DNA from: Mesorhizobium sp. L2C084A000
Lineage (GTDB): Bacteria; Pseudomonadota; Alphaproteobacteria; Rhizobiales; Rhizobiaceae
NCBI RefSeq assembly: GCF_000502875.1
Contig: NZ_AYWX01000002.1
Coordinates: 315,667 to 379,666 of the forward strand
Direction: 5' to 3'
DNA length: 64,000 nt
Shown in pieces: positions 8,376 to 17,509 of this stretch. The position numbers and the translations under genes are program-made. Position 1 is the first letter of the stretch. Each line of letters starts with the position of its first letter. The notes under the pieces are model-generated. The model was not told the DNA's origin. It searched no databases and saw only the letters and a list, made by a program, of their open reading frames with translations.

Positions 8376-8464
8376 TCCCGGCTGATCTTCGTAGGAGATC
8401 ATGCTGCCAGACCGACCTTCACTGAAGGTCGTGTCTCCCGGCTGATCCTCGCAGACGATCATGC
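8376..8464. repeat. Direct repeat pair, 29 bp, 60-bp period, with internal hairpin
   Basis: Two near-identical 29-bp units at 8376-8404 and 8436-8464, each starting TCCCGGCTGATC and ending GATCATGC, differ at only a few positions and are spaced exactly 60 bp apart. Between them is a hairpin GACCTTC-ACT-GAAGGTC (8414-8430). This is too few copies for a CRISPR; it could be a regulator site pair or remnant of an intergenic repeat. Confidence 0.6.
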
Positions 8465-8488
8465 CTCTATGATCCGCCAAAGCCGGCC

Positions 8489-8845
8489 TTAGCGATAGAT
8501 GACGGGGCAGCCGCGCTCATTGGCGAACACGACGACGACGCGGTCGCCGTCCTGGCGGCCCATCACCTTCACCGTACGACGGCTGACGTCGACGATGCGG
8601 GCACGGCGCAGACCCATGCGTTCGGCCTTGTCGAGGGCGCGGTCCGGCGAGCAGCCACGGCGCCAGTCGCCACGGCGCTCGTCACGGCGATGGCGATAAC
8701 CGTCGTCACCGGTATAGACGCCGAAACGCGGGTCGTTGTTGTTGCCGAAGCCGAGGTAAAGGCTGTCGGCGTGAGCGGGAACAGCCGCCAGCGTGCCGAG
8801 ACCGACCAGGGCCGAAAGGGCTGCCGTCTTGATCGTGTTGAACAT
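8489..8845 (-). CDS. Small exported protein, function unknown
   Basis: A 118-residue protein with a clear signal peptide (ALSALVGLGTLAAVPAHADS, cleavage near 26). The mature part has a strongly basic middle (RHRRDERRGDWRRG) and a C-terminal domain with ALDKAERMGLRRARIVDVSR, a strand RTVKVMGRQDGDRVVVVFAN and a final RGCPVIY. Two cysteines (CSPDRA and GCPV) could pair in the periplasm. Similar short proteins are common in rhizobia without known function. AGGAG-type site (AAAAGGAGAGAAG) precedes the ATG. Confidence 0.7.
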   Translation of the reverse strand: MFNTIKTAALSALVGLGTLAAVPAHADSLYLGFGNNNDPRFGVYTGDDGYRHRRDERRGDWRRGCSPDRALDKAERMGLRRARIVDVSRRTVKVMGRQDGDRVVVVFANERGCPVIYR

Positions 8846-9098
8846 CGTCTTCTCTCCTTTTGCGGGCCTTCGCCCCTTGTGAACCGATGAGGGGGAGAAT
8901 GCGCTTGCCTGTCTGAACTCTTTACGAACCTGCCGTTCATCTCCGGTTCATATGGCGGGAAGAAGGAAAGTTCCGGCCATTTGCCGTCGTCCCCAGCCCT
9001 TGGTGAAGGCCAGAACGTCTGACTCGACGCCCCGGTTCCAACCCCGCTGATTGGCCGAATGCATTCGAACGGGAGGCTCCTGCTCACCGTCGCTGGTC

Positions 9099-9545
9099 CT
9101 ACGGCTCCTCGTCCAGCACATAGTCAAAATAGTCTTCCGGCTCGGCAAGATCGGTTTCGCTCGCCTTGACCCGGCCGCGCATCGAGATGCCGGCTTCATG
9201 CACGGTCTCGGCGCTGCCCGACACCAGCCGGTGCCACCAGTAGAGGTCGCGGCCTTCGGCCACCAGCCGATAGGCACAGGTGCTGGGCAGCCAGCTGATG
9301 GTTCGCACATTCTGCGGCGTCAGCCCGACGCAGTCGGGAACGCGCGCCAGCCGATTGGCATAGTCCGAACAGCGGCAGGTCTCGGCGTCGAACAGCCGAC
9401 AGCCGACGCTGGTCCAGTAGATCTCGCCAGTGTCCTCGTCCTCAAGCTTTGACAGGCAGCATTTGCCGCAGCCGTCGCACAGTGATTCCCACTCGGCCGG
9501 GCTCATCGCCTCCAGCGCCTTGGTTTTCCAGAATGGCGTTTCCAT
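9099..9545 (-). CDS. YcgN-family cysteine-cluster protein (UPF0260)
   Basis: A 148-residue cytosolic protein of the YcgN/YkgJ type. The N terminus has [16 protein letters not shown], then [28 protein letters not shown] and [20 protein letters not shown]; these spaced cysteines are the putative metal or Fe-S binding cluster of the family. The ATG at 9545 gives the family's usual length; longer in-frame extensions upstream lack family sequence. It is convergent with the small exported protein on the left only in the sense of sharing strand; no operon partner is obvious. Function in the family is unknown. Confidence 0.88.
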   Translation of the reverse strand: METPFWKTKALEAMSPAEWESLCDGCGKCCLSKLEDEDTGEIYWTSVGCRLFDAETCRCSDYANRLARVPDCVGLTPQNVRTISWLPSTCAYRLVAEGRDLYWWHRLVSGSAETVHEAGISMRGRVKASETDLAEPEDYFDYVLDEEP

Positions 9546-9741
9546 TTCCGGGATGTGGCCCCAGCCGCGGGCAAGGTCAAGCGCGGCAATGGTCGCAATG
9601 CGGCTATCGCCAGGTGAATGACATGAAGTTGCCTTCAAAAGGTCGGTCAATCGCCCCGTACGGCCTCTATCCGTGCCAGACTGGAACCAATCGGCACAAG
9701 ATCGGTTTCGGCAAGGATGGGACCCCACAAGGAGAATTTCG

Positions 9742-11724
9742 ATGAAACGCCAACCACGGATTCTGGCAGGCACGGCACTTGGCCTGTTGATGGCATCCGC
9801 GCCGTTGGGCGCGTTCCCGCTTCAGGGAAGTGTCGCGTCCGGCCTTGCCCAGCGCACGGCAGCCCCATTCATCCTGGCGCAAGCAGCATGCGCCGAAGGC
9901 GAAGCGGCCGAAGCCTGCGCACAAAAGCAGCAGGCGGAACCCGAACAGAAGCGCGAACGCAAGAAGGCCGAGCCTGAACAGCAGGCCGCGCCTGCCCAGA
10001 GCGAGCAGCCCGCCGAGGAGCAGCAGCCACGCCGGAAGAAGCGCGACCAGCAGCAGCAGACCGAGCAGGCGCCGGCCGAACAGGCAGCACCCGCCGAGGA
10101 ACAGCAGCCGCGCAGGAAGAAGCGCGACCAGCAGCAGCAGACCGAGCAGGCGCCGGCCGAACAGGCCGCTCCAGCCGAGGAACAGCAGCCGCGCAGGAAG
10201 AAACGCGACCAGCAGCAAACCGAGCAGGCGCCGGCCGGCCAGGCGGAACCGGCCAACGACAATCAGCCCGGCGAGCAGGCCAAGCCGCGCAAGAAGAACA
10301 GGCAGGACCAGCAGGCCCAACCTGAAGTCGCCCCGGCACCGAAGGAGGCTCCCGCTGGAGAGGCGACGGCCCCTGCCGGCGAACAGCCCGCGGCCCAGGG
10401 CGAGCAGCCCCAGGACACGACGAAGAAGCGTGTCAGGAAACCTGTTGGCGAGCAGCCGGCCACAGCCGAGCAGCCAGCCACCGGCGAACAACCGGCCAAT
10501 GGTCAGACGGCAGCACCGGTACAGGGCGAAAACCCGGTGCAAGGCGAAGCACCGGCCGATCCAAACGCCGCTCCCATCCTGGACAGCCAGAAGGACGCCG
10601 AGCGCAGAGGCGGCCGCAAGCAGGGCGACAAGATCGTCCCCCAGGATGGCGAGCAGCAGAATGGCGGGCAAAATGCCCAGCAAGGTGGCGATCAGGGCCG
10701 CAAGCCGGTGGCTGCTCCCATCGACCAAGGCCCGCCCCCCACCGACGACAGGGCCGCACAGCAGGAGATCAAGCCCGAGAAGATCGCGCCGGTGACCGAG
10801 GAAAAGGGCACACGCGTAGAGCGTGCACCCGATGAGAACGCCCGCGACCGCCGGCGTCCGAAAGGCGTCGACGTCGTCAGGGAACTCGGCGACCGCGTCA
10901 TCCTGCAGTTCAACAACCAGACGTTCGTCGAGAGCAATGACGCCCCGCGCATGACCCGCGGCGCCAGGAACGTCTATTATGAGGATCTCTCGGGCAATCG
11001 CACCCGGGAAATCGTCGAGCGTGACAACGGTGTCCAGATCGTCACCATCCGCAACCGCTATGGCGACGTCATCCAGCGTTCGCGCATTGCGCCGGATGGA
11101 CGCGAATATGTGCTGAGCTATGTCGATGAGCGGCACTATGAGGACGACAGCGACTGGCGCGATCCCGGCGATGATCTGCCGCCGATGCGGCTGACAATCC
11201 CGCGCGAGGAATACATTCTGGACTCCGAGGATGTCGAAGATCCGGACGACTACTACACCTTCCTCGAACAGCCACCGGTGGAGAAGGTCCAGCGCCTCTA
11301 CTCGATCGACGAGGTCAAACGTTCGGCCCGCGTGCGCGACATCGCACGGCGCGTCGATCTCGACACGCTCAACTTCGAATTCGGCTCGGCCTCGATCTCC
11401 GACACCGAGGTGCAGAAGCTCGAGGGCGTCGCCACCGCAATGGAGAAGTTGTTGAAGAAGAACCCGGCCGAGACCTTCCTGATCGAAGGTCACACCGACG
11501 CCGTCGGCTCGCCTGAAGCCAACCTCGCCCTGTCAGATCGCCGCGCGGAATCGGTGGCGGAGGCGCTGACCAACGCCTTCGGCATCCCGCCGGAGAACCT
11601 GACGACACAGGGCTATGGCGAGGAGTATCTGAAGGTCAATACGTCGGCGCCGAACCGCGAGAACCGGCGCGTTGGCATTCGCCGCATCACGTCGCTGGTG
11701 GCACCGGTCGCCAGCAACAATTAG
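9742..11724 (+). CDS. OmpA-family outer-membrane/peptidoglycan-binding protein with long Gln/Ala/Pro-rich region
   Basis: A 660-residue exported protein. Residues 1-40 contain a signal peptide ([18 protein letters not shown]). Residues about 65-370 are low complexity, rich in Gln, Ala, Glu, Pro and Lys/Arg, with a 27-residue unit repeated three times. The C-terminal 120 residues are an OmpA-like domain: [61 protein letters not shown], predicted to bind peptidoglycan. AAGGAG precedes the ATG at 9742. The disordered stretch could span the periplasm or the outer surface; its charge pattern ([10 protein letters not shown]) is unusual. Related long OmpA proteins are widespread in Rhizobiales. Confidence 0.88.
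   Translation: MKRQPRILAGTALGLLMASAPLGAFPLQGSVASGLAQRTAAPFILAQAACAEGEAAEACAQKQQAEPEQKRERKKAEPEQQAAPAQSEQPAEEQQPRRKKRDQQQQTEQAPAEQAAPAEEQQPRRKKRDQQQQTEQAPAEQAAPAEEQQPRRKKRDQQQTEQAPAGQAEPANDNQPGEQAKPRKKNRQDQQAQPEVAPAPKEAPAGEATAPAGEQPAAQGEQPQDTTKKRVRKPVGEQPATAEQPATGEQPANGQTAAPVQGENPVQGEAPADPNAAPILDSQKDAERRGGRKQGDKIVPQDGEQQNGGQNAQQGGDQGRKPVAAPIDQGPPPTDDRAAQQEIKPEKIAPVTEEKGTRVERAPDENARDRRRPKGVDVVRELGDRVILQFNNQTFVESNDAPRMTRGARNVYYEDLSGNRTREIVERDNGVQIVTIRNRYGDVIQRSRIAPDGREYVLSYVDERHYEDDSDWRDPGDDLPPMRLTIPREEYILDSEDVEDPDDYYTFLEQPPVEKVQRLYSIDEVKRSARVRDIARRVDLDTLNFEFGSASISDTEVQKLEGVATAMEKLLKKNPAETFLIEGHTDAVGSPEANLALSDRRAESVAEALTNAFGIPPENLTTQGYGEEYLKVNTSAPNRENRRVGIRRITSLVAPVASNN
10012..10251 (+). repeat. 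Three in-frame tandem repeats (81, 81, 78 bp) in the OmpA-type gene
   Basis: Units at 10012-10092, 10093-10173 and 10174-10251 each encode [15 protein letters not shown] then TEQAPA. Units one and two are identical at protein level; the third lacks one Gln and has EQAAP changed to GQAEP. The high DNA identity suggests recent slippage or unequal crossing over. Confidence 0.85.
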
Positions 11725-11926
11725 GTCATGATTTCAAAACCATGACCTGGTTTGCGGAATCGGCACGAGAAGCATCCATCCCCGGCACTGCCGGGGGTGG
11801 ATCAACGCGCCGGGTTCAACAAGAATTGTTCGGGGATTAGACACGGCTCATTGAATCGCGGGCGCAGCCACCCCAGATTCGGCGCTGGGCGTTCCCTGCC
11901 CCGTCCCGACTCCAGCGGGACGCATT

Positions 11927-11960
11927 AAGCCCCGCCGGACGTTGTTTGGCGGGGTTTTTT
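11927..11960 (+). terminator. Rho-independent terminator after the OmpA-type gene
   Basis: Stem AAGCCCCGCC / GGCGGGGTTT with an 11-base loop and a run of six T. A second hairpin (GTCCCGACTCCAGCGGGAC, 11903-11921) lies just before it. The following gene starts 70 bp later. Confidence 0.85.
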
Positions 11961-12029
11961 GTGTTGCAAACGGTGGCGACCTGGCCGAATACGGCCATTG
12001 TCCGAGAGATAACCAGCCGGAATCATTCT

Positions 12030-12545
12030 ATGAAGCGTCTCGAACTCGCCATCGAATCGATCATCCTCGCGTCGCGCTGGCTGCTCGTCGTTTTCTATAT
12101 AGGCCTGGCCCTTGCATTGGCCGTCTATGCGCTGTCCTTCGGCAAGAAGCTTTATGAGTTCATTACCCTGGCGTTCACGCTCGGTGACACCGACACTATC
12201 CTCAAGATGCTCGGCCTGATCGATGCCGCGCTGGTTGCCTCGCTGGTGGTGATGGTCATCATCTCGGGCTACGAGAACTTCGTCAGCCGCTTCGACGACC
12301 AGGAGGGTGGCGTGCACTGGCTGGGCACCATCGATGTCGGTTCGCTGAAGGTCAAGGTTGCCTCGACCATCGTCGCCATCTCGTCCATCCACCTTTTGCA
12401 GGTGTTTTTGAACTCGTCGACCTACACGACCGACCAGTTGATGTGGCTGACCATCATCCACCTCGCCTTCGTCGTCTCGGCCCTCATGCTCGCCTATATC
12501 GACCGGCTGATGGGCCTCAGCAAAGGCAAGAAGGATGAGGCGTAA
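12030..12545 (+). CDS. YqhA/UPF0114 family inner-membrane protein
   Basis: A 171-residue integral membrane protein of the TIGR00645/UPF0114 family. Four hydrophobic segments are visible: LASRWLLVVFYIGLALALAV, a second around MLGLIDAALVASLVVMVII, a third around VASTIVAISSIHLLQVFL and a fourth around TIIHLAFVVSALMLAYIDRL. Family hallmarks are SGYENFVS and the WLGTIDVGSLKVKVASTIVA block. The ATG at 12030 fits the family length; longer in-frame readings begin inside the preceding terminator. Biochemical function is unknown. Confidence 0.9.
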   Translation: MKRLELAIESIILASRWLLVVFYIGLALALAVYALSFGKKLYEFITLAFTLGDTDTILKMLGLIDAALVASLVVMVIISGYENFVSRFDDQEGGVHWLGTIDVGSLKVKVASTIVAISSIHLLQVFLNSSTYTTDQLMWLTIIHLAFVVSALMLAYIDRLMGLSKGKKDEA

Positions 12546-12669
12546 GCAAGCGCCTGCCGGACCTTGAATCATCCCGGCAGGGTTGGCGCCCTATGCTTTG
12601 TTTGCGCGAGGCTTTGCCGTGGCTCAGCCACGGCGGATGGCTTAGCTCGACGCTCACAATAACGCGGAT

Positions 12670-13536
<867 letters not shown>

Positions 13537-13688
13537 TTTTCCTCCGCCTGCATTGTCTCGCTGCGCGATCCTTGCCTGTGAGGGCCTCGGACATCAAGAG
13601 CTTGCTGCGGGAGGCCACGGTGACGTTGCGGAGGCTGTCGTTGGCCAGCACTACAAACCTATTGGATTTATCGCCGCCTGGGTAATAT

Positions 13689-13717
13689 ATTCTATATGGA
13701 TAGGTATGATATAGAAT
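13689..13717. promoter_or_regulatory. Operator of the vapBC-type operon
   Basis: Perfect 9-bp inverted repeat ATTCTATAT (13689-13697) / ATATAGAAT (13709-13717) with an 11-bp spacer, ending on the start codon of the antitoxin. Toxin-antitoxin operons of this type are normally repressed by the antitoxin or complex at such a site. The lack of a ribosome site suggests a very short leader. Confidence 0.7.
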
Positions 13718-13982
13718 GGCGCTATCGATCAAGAATCTGGAAGTCGAGCAACTGGCGCGCGAACTTGCCCGCCGCCGGCGCGTCTCGGTGACGGAGGCCA
13801 TCCGCCAAAGTCTCGAGCGCGAGGTTGCACGCGAGCGGCTGGTGCCGCGCGACGAAGCCAGCGACCTGTTTCAGCGGTTGATGGCGATCTCCGACAGCGC
13901 CGGAAAAATCCCCAAACGCGAAAATGCGATGACCGACGACGAAATCCTTGGATACGACGAGTTCGGAATCCCGACGAAATGA
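13716..13982 (+). CDS. vapB: Type II antitoxin, VapB-like
   Basis: An 88-residue protein. The N terminus (MALSIKNLEVEQLARELARR) is the ribbon-helix-helix-like DNA-binding part of the VapB/PSK antitoxin group, followed by VSVTEAIRQSLEREVARERL. The acidic C-terminal tail (MTDDEILGYDEFGIP) is the toxin-binding region in relatives. The stop overlaps the toxin start in an ATGA, the normal arrangement. It should neutralise the PIN RNase encoded next and repress the operon at the palindrome over its own start. Confidence 0.85.
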   Translation: MALSIKNLEVEQLARELARRRRVSVTEAIRQSLEREVARERLVPRDEASDLFQRLMAISDSAGKIPKRENAMTDDEILGYDEFGIPTK

Positions 13983-14368
13983 TCATCGATTCCTCGGCCC
14001 TGGTCGCCATTCTGCGCGCCGAGCCAGGTCACGAACGTTTCGTGCTGGCGATCACGCAGGCCAAGAGACGCCTGCTGGCCGCGCCAACTTTTCTTGAAAC
14101 GACGATGGTTCTTGCCGGCGGCAAGCAAGATGAAATCCTGGATCGCCTCGACAGCTTCCTACACACCGCCTCGATCGAGACCGTCGCCCTCACCGCCGAT
14201 CATGCAGCTGTCGCCCGTCAAGCCTTCCTGCGCTACGGCAAGGGTCGGCACCCGGCGGCGCTGAACTTCGGTGACTGCATCGCCTACGCCACGGCGCGGC
14301 TCGAGGCCATGCCGCTCCTGTTCAAGGGTGATGATTTCCACCTCACCGATATCGAGGCGGCGGTGTGA
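13979..14368 (+). CDS. vapC: PIN-domain RNase toxin, VapC-like
   Basis: A 129-residue single PIN domain, expected to cut RNA with Mg2+. The acidic site is complete: D4 (MIIDSSALVAIL), E40 (TFLETTMVL), D99 (NFGDCIAYA) and D118/D119 (FKGDDFH). Length and order match VapC toxins. It overlaps the antitoxin by 4 bp. An intact catalytic set argues for an active pair. Confidence 0.92.
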   Translation: MIIDSSALVAILRAEPGHERFVLAITQAKRRLLAAPTFLETTMVLAGGKQDEILDRLDSFLHTASIETVALTADHAAVARQAFLRYGKGRHPAALNFGDCIAYATARLEAMPLLFKGDDFHLTDIEAAV

Positions 14369-14374
14369 TCGGGA

Positions 14375-15010
14375 TCAGACCAGCACCAGCCCTTGGCGCA
14401 TCGCAATGGCAATCGCATCTGTGCGGTTGGCGGCACCGAGCTTGATCAGGATTGCGGCGACATGAAACTTCGCGGTGTGCACCGAAATGTTGAGCCGCCG
14501 CGCGATCACCTTGTTTGGAGCGCCCTCGGCCAGCAGCGCCAACACTTCCGCCTCACGCGGCGACAGCGAAGGCCGGGCGGCATGCTCGTCGGAGGCTTCC
14601 TCCTCGAACGGCTCGCCATCGCCGGCACGGAAATCCTCATGGCGTCCGCTTCCGCGCTCGCCCGAGACGCAATAGCCGGCCGCGGCCAGCCGCGCCGCCG
14701 CGGCGATCAACAAATCGTCCGCGCCAGCGGACATCACGGCCAGCACCTCACCGACGGGCCACTCGCCGCCAGCGCGTCCGGTCAGCAGCACCCGTGGAAT
14801 GAGGGCCGGCACGCCATCACCAATGCTGTCGTCAACGATGGCGACGTCGGCTCTTCCACCGCCAGCCACGACCGGCAGCAGGTCATAGCTCGCGGCCAGC
14901 GAGGCCGCCAGGCGCTCGGCGCGTGACGCATCGCCAAGCGCAATCAGCACCACCAGCCGCCGCGAGACGGCACCGTCATGCATGATCCGGTCGCTGGTGA
15001 GCGTGTCCAT
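14375..15010 (-). CDS. LuxR-type regulator with divergent receiver-like domain
   Basis: A 211-residue protein. Residues 148-205 are a LuxR/GerE helix-turn-helix (LSPREAEVLALLAEGAPNKV, then NISVHTAKFHVAAILIKL). The N-terminal 115 residues look like an alpha/beta receiver fold (LVVLIALGD, ADVAIVDDS, RVLLTGRAG) but lack the usual acidic pair at the first strand and the conserved lysine, so phosphorylation is doubtful. The linker (about 117-145) is acidic. The gene starts 8 bp after the stop of the degenerate protease and has its own site AGAGGA; the two form an operon divergent from an active HtrA-like protease. Likely controls this locus or a stress set; targets are unknown. Confidence 0.82.
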   Translation of the reverse strand: MDTLTSDRIMHDGAVSRRLVVLIALGDASRAERLAASLAASYDLLPVVAGGGRADVAIVDDSIGDGVPALIPRVLLTGRAGGEWPVGEVLAVMSAGADDLLIAAAARLAAAGYCVSGERGSGRHEDFRAGDGEPFEEEASDEHAARPSLSPREAEVLALLAEGAPNKVIARRLNISVHTAKFHVAAILIKLGAANRTDAIAIAMRQGLVLV

Positions 15011-15018
15011 GGATCCTC

Positions 15019-15891
15019 TCAGCTCAGCGGCTTTTCGCCGATTGTCAGCGCGACATCGCGCTGTTCGCCGCCGCGCACGACACCGAGCGTCACCGAAGCG
15101 CCGGCACTGTCGGGTCCGAGCCTGCGGATCAGGTCCCGCGGGCCGTGCACCGCCTCGCCGTTCCACGCCACGATGATATCGCCAAGAGAGAGACCGGCGG
15201 CCTTCGCGGGACCATCGTCATCGAGACTCATCACCATCGCGCCGTGCGCGTCGCGGTCGCGTACCGGATGCAGGCCGGCGCCGAGATAGCCGCGCGCGAC
15301 ATGGCCCTTTTCGCGCAAGGTCGCGACCGCCCGCTCGATCGTCTCGTAAGGCATGATCAGCGCCCGGTGGCGCGGTCCGAACAACAGCATGCCGATCAGC
15401 GCACCCTTGGCGTCGAGAACCGGGCCGCCCTCGAAACGGCCGCCCGCGCCGACGGCAAGATTGATGCGCCGGTCGATGGTGCCGCCGCGCATCGAGCGCC
15501 AGGCCGGGCCGACTTCGCCCACCGAGCCTGAAACAGCCAAAGCGGAACCGTCACTGCTGCCGATGGCAATGGCGATGTTGCCCGGCCGCACCGCATCGGC
15601 CTTGGCCAACGGCGCGGCGCTGACGGCCTCCGCCGGCTTCAGCAGGGCAACACCGGTAGAAGGGTCGCGGCCAACCAGCTCGGCCTTCACCGTTTCCCCC
15701 GAAGCCAACACCAGTTCGATCTCCTCGCCGGCCTCGACAGCCTCTTCAGCGGTGACGAAATAGCCGTCGCGCCAGTGGAAGGCGCTTGCCGTGCGGTGAT
15801 GATGCGTGGCGAAGCCAGCCGTTGCCGGCGCGGCCTTGGCGGCGAGATCGGCGACGGCTTGCGAAAACGCGCTCAGATTGAAATCGCTCAT
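15019..15891 (-). CDS. HtrA-like trypsin/PDZ protein lacking the catalytic triad (pseudoprotease)
   Basis: A 290-residue protein with the HtrA layout: trypsin-like half (about 25-190) and PDZ domain (about 195-288, with GYLGAGLHPV and AKAAGLSLGDIIVAWNGEAV). Compared with the divergent neighbour, the histidine position is E50 (GYFVTAEEAV), the aspartate position G80 (DPSTGVALL) and the serine position E154 (GRFEGGPV). All three triad residues are gone while the framework is intact, so it is a pseudoprotease rather than a decaying gene. There is no signal peptide. AGGAG precedes the ATG. It is followed after 8 bp by the LuxR-type gene. A scaffold, inhibitor or sensor role with the active paralogue is inference. 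Confidence 0.85.
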   Translation of the reverse strand: MSDFNLSAFSQAVADLAAKAAPATAGFATHHHRTASAFHWRDGYFVTAEEAVEAGEEIELVLASGETVKAELVGRDPSTGVALLKPAEAVSAAPLAKADAVRPGNIAIAIGSSDGSALAVSGSVGEVGPAWRSMRGGTIDRRINLAVGAGGRFEGGPVLDAKGALIGMLLFGPRHRALIMPYETIERAVATLREKGHVARGYLGAGLHPVRDRDAHGAMVMSLDDDGPAKAAGLSLGDIIVAWNGEAVHGPRDLIRRLGPDSAGASVTLGVVRGGEQRDVALTIGEKPLS

Positions 15892-16059
15892 AATGGTCTC
15901 CTGGGTTCATCCATGCCCCAGATATCGCTCGACAGCGCGTCCGCGGGTACTCGCCTGACGGCTAGTTGCCGGTTTGACTGGCCATCTGGTCAGGTCGCTG
16001 CGGTTCCAGCCGCTCCGCACATATAGTCACGATCAAGCCTGAACACACGGAGCCCTCCC

Positions 16060-17010
16060 ATGGCCCTCGCCGTCGCCAAATTCCAAACCGATGATACGCT
16101 GCTCGACGCCTATTCGACGACGGTTGCCGACGCCGTCGACCGCATCGGTCCGGCCGTCTGCCGCATCGAGCGCGTTGGCGGTCAGGGCGGCCATGGCTCC
16201 GGCTTCGTCATCGCGCCGGACGGGCTGGTCGTCACCAATTTCCACGTCGTCGGCGACGCCAGGACGGTGCGCGTGTCGATGCCGGACGGTGCCTCCCGCG
16301 AAGGCCGCGTGCTTGGCCGCGATCCCGACACCGACATCGCGCTGGTGCGCGCCGACGGCAGCTTTGCCGACATCGCACCGCTGGGCGATTCCAAGCGGCT
16401 GCGGCGCGGCCAGATCGCCATTGCAATCGGCAACCCGCTCGGTTTCGAATGGACCGTCACCTCCGGCGTCGTCTCCGCGCTCGGCCGCTCGATGCGCGCC
16501 TCCACCGGCCGGCTGATCGACGACGTTATCCAGACCGACGCAGCGCTCAATCCCGGCAATTCCGGCGGACCGCTGGTGTCGTCGGCCGGCGAGGTCATCG
16601 GCGTCAACACCGCCATGATCCATGGCGCGCAAGGCATCGCCTTCGCGGTTGCCTCCAACACCGCCAATTTCGTCATTTCGGAGATCATCCGCTTCGGCCG
16701 CGTGCGCCGCGCCTTCATCGGCGTCTCGGCCGACACCGTCAATCTGCCGCGACGCGCTGCCCTGTTGTCGCAAGTCTCGACCAGCACGGCGGTTCGCCTG
16801 CGCAGCGTCGAGAAGGACGGCCCGGCGGCCAAGGCCGGCTTGAAGGAGGGCGACATCATCGCCGCAATAGACGGCCGCCCGGTCACCGGCGTCGACGACC
16901 TGGTGCGCGTGCTCGACGCCGAGCGCATCGGCCGCGAGACACAATGCACCGTGGTGCGCCGCACCGGCGTCAGCCAGGTGACGGTGACGCCGGTGGCAAG
17001 GGCGGGCTGA
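16060..17010 (+). CDS. HtrA/DegP-like serine protease, cytosolic form
   Basis: A 316-residue S1C protease. The catalytic triad is complete: H62 (VVTNFHVVGD), D92 (DPDTDIALV) and S168 (NPGNSGGPL). A PDZ domain occupies about 210-310 (RRAFIGVSADTV, AAKAGLKEGDIIAAIDGRPV). Unlike DegP it has no signal peptide or membrane anchor, so it probably acts in the cytosol. The N terminus is short (MALAVAKFQTDDTLLDAYST). It is divergent from the pseudoprotease across 168 bp, where both promoters must lie. The pairing suggests a regulated protease/pseudoprotease unit. Confidence 0.9.
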   Translation: MALAVAKFQTDDTLLDAYSTTVADAVDRIGPAVCRIERVGGQGGHGSGFVIAPDGLVVTNFHVVGDARTVRVSMPDGASREGRVLGRDPDTDIALVRADGSFADIAPLGDSKRLRRGQIAIAIGNPLGFEWTVTSGVVSALGRSMRASTGRLIDDVIQTDAALNPGNSGGPLVSSAGEVIGVNTAMIHGAQGIAFAVASNTANFVISEIIRFGRVRRAFIGVSADTVNLPRRAALLSQVSTSTAVRLRSVEKDGPAAKAGLKEGDIIAAIDGRPVTGVDDLVRVLDAERIGRETQCTVVRRTGVSQVTVTPVARAG

Positions 17011-17016
17011 GGACGG

Positions 17017-17442
17017 TCACCGTTCCGCAGCCCCCTCGGCGTACTGCGCCAGAAACGCCTCGCTCGGCGGAATCGGCTTGATGACGTCGATCAGCACGCC
17101 ATTGGGGTCTTTGGTGATGAAATGGCGCTGGCCGAAGGGCTCGTCGCGCAAGGATTGGAGGATCGGCAGGCCGGCGGCAAGGATCCGCTCATAGACCGCG
17201 TCCGGGTCGCGAACCTCGAAATTGATCAGCAGGCCCGATGTGCGGCCCCGCCCCTCCTTCGGGATGGTCTCGTGGTCGCCCTGGACGATGCCGAGATTGA
17301 CGCGTTTGTTGTCCACCGATTGCAGATGCACATACCAGTCGCTTTCAAACAGCGGCTGGAAGCCGAAATGCTCGACATAGAACGCCGTCGTGCCGGCGAC
17401 GTCGCCGGTCATCAGCACCGGGTAATAGCTCGTCGTCTTCAT
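17017..17442 (-). CDS. VOC-family (glyoxalase/bleomycin-resistance fold) protein
   Basis: A 141-residue single-subunit VOC protein with paired beta-alpha-beta-beta-beta modules: [36 protein letters not shown], then [20 protein letters not shown] and [17 protein letters not shown]. Members bind metals and act on or sequester small molecules; the substrate is unknown. The ATG at 17442 follows GGAGAAGG. It is divergent from a TetR regulator with twin operators between them, so it is probably the regulator's main target. Confidence 0.87.
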   Translation of the reverse strand: MKTTSYYPVLMTGDVAGTTAFYVEHFGFQPLFESDWYVHLQSVDNKRVNLGIVQGDHETIPKEGRGRTSGLLINFEVRDPDAVYERILAAGLPILQSLRDEPFGQRHFITKDPNGVLIDVIKPIPPSEAFLAQYAEGAAER

Positions 17443-17460
17443 CTTTCCTTCTCCCGTCAA

Positions 17461-17509
17461 TTAACATACAGTCTGCATGTAAATTGAATTAACATACAGG
17501 CTGCATGTA
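17461..17509. promoter_or_regulatory. Twin TetR operators
   Basis: Two 21-bp copies of TTAACATACAG(T/G)CTGCATGTA at 17461-17481 and 17489-17509, 28 bp apart. Each is an imperfect palindrome (ACATACAG/CTGCATGT). The second touches the ATG of the TetR gene. They fill the divergent promoter between the VOC and TetR genes, a classic autoregulated arrangement. Confidence 0.8.

Noticed and set aside
10012..10251. Possible CRISPR-like array
   Set aside because: The units are in-frame 81/81/78-bp coding repeats without spacers.
9667..11493. 608-codon Leu-rich minus-strand frame
   Set aside because: It is the shadow of the repetitive Gln/Ala-rich OmpA-type gene; the composition comes from the antisense of CAG/GCC codons.
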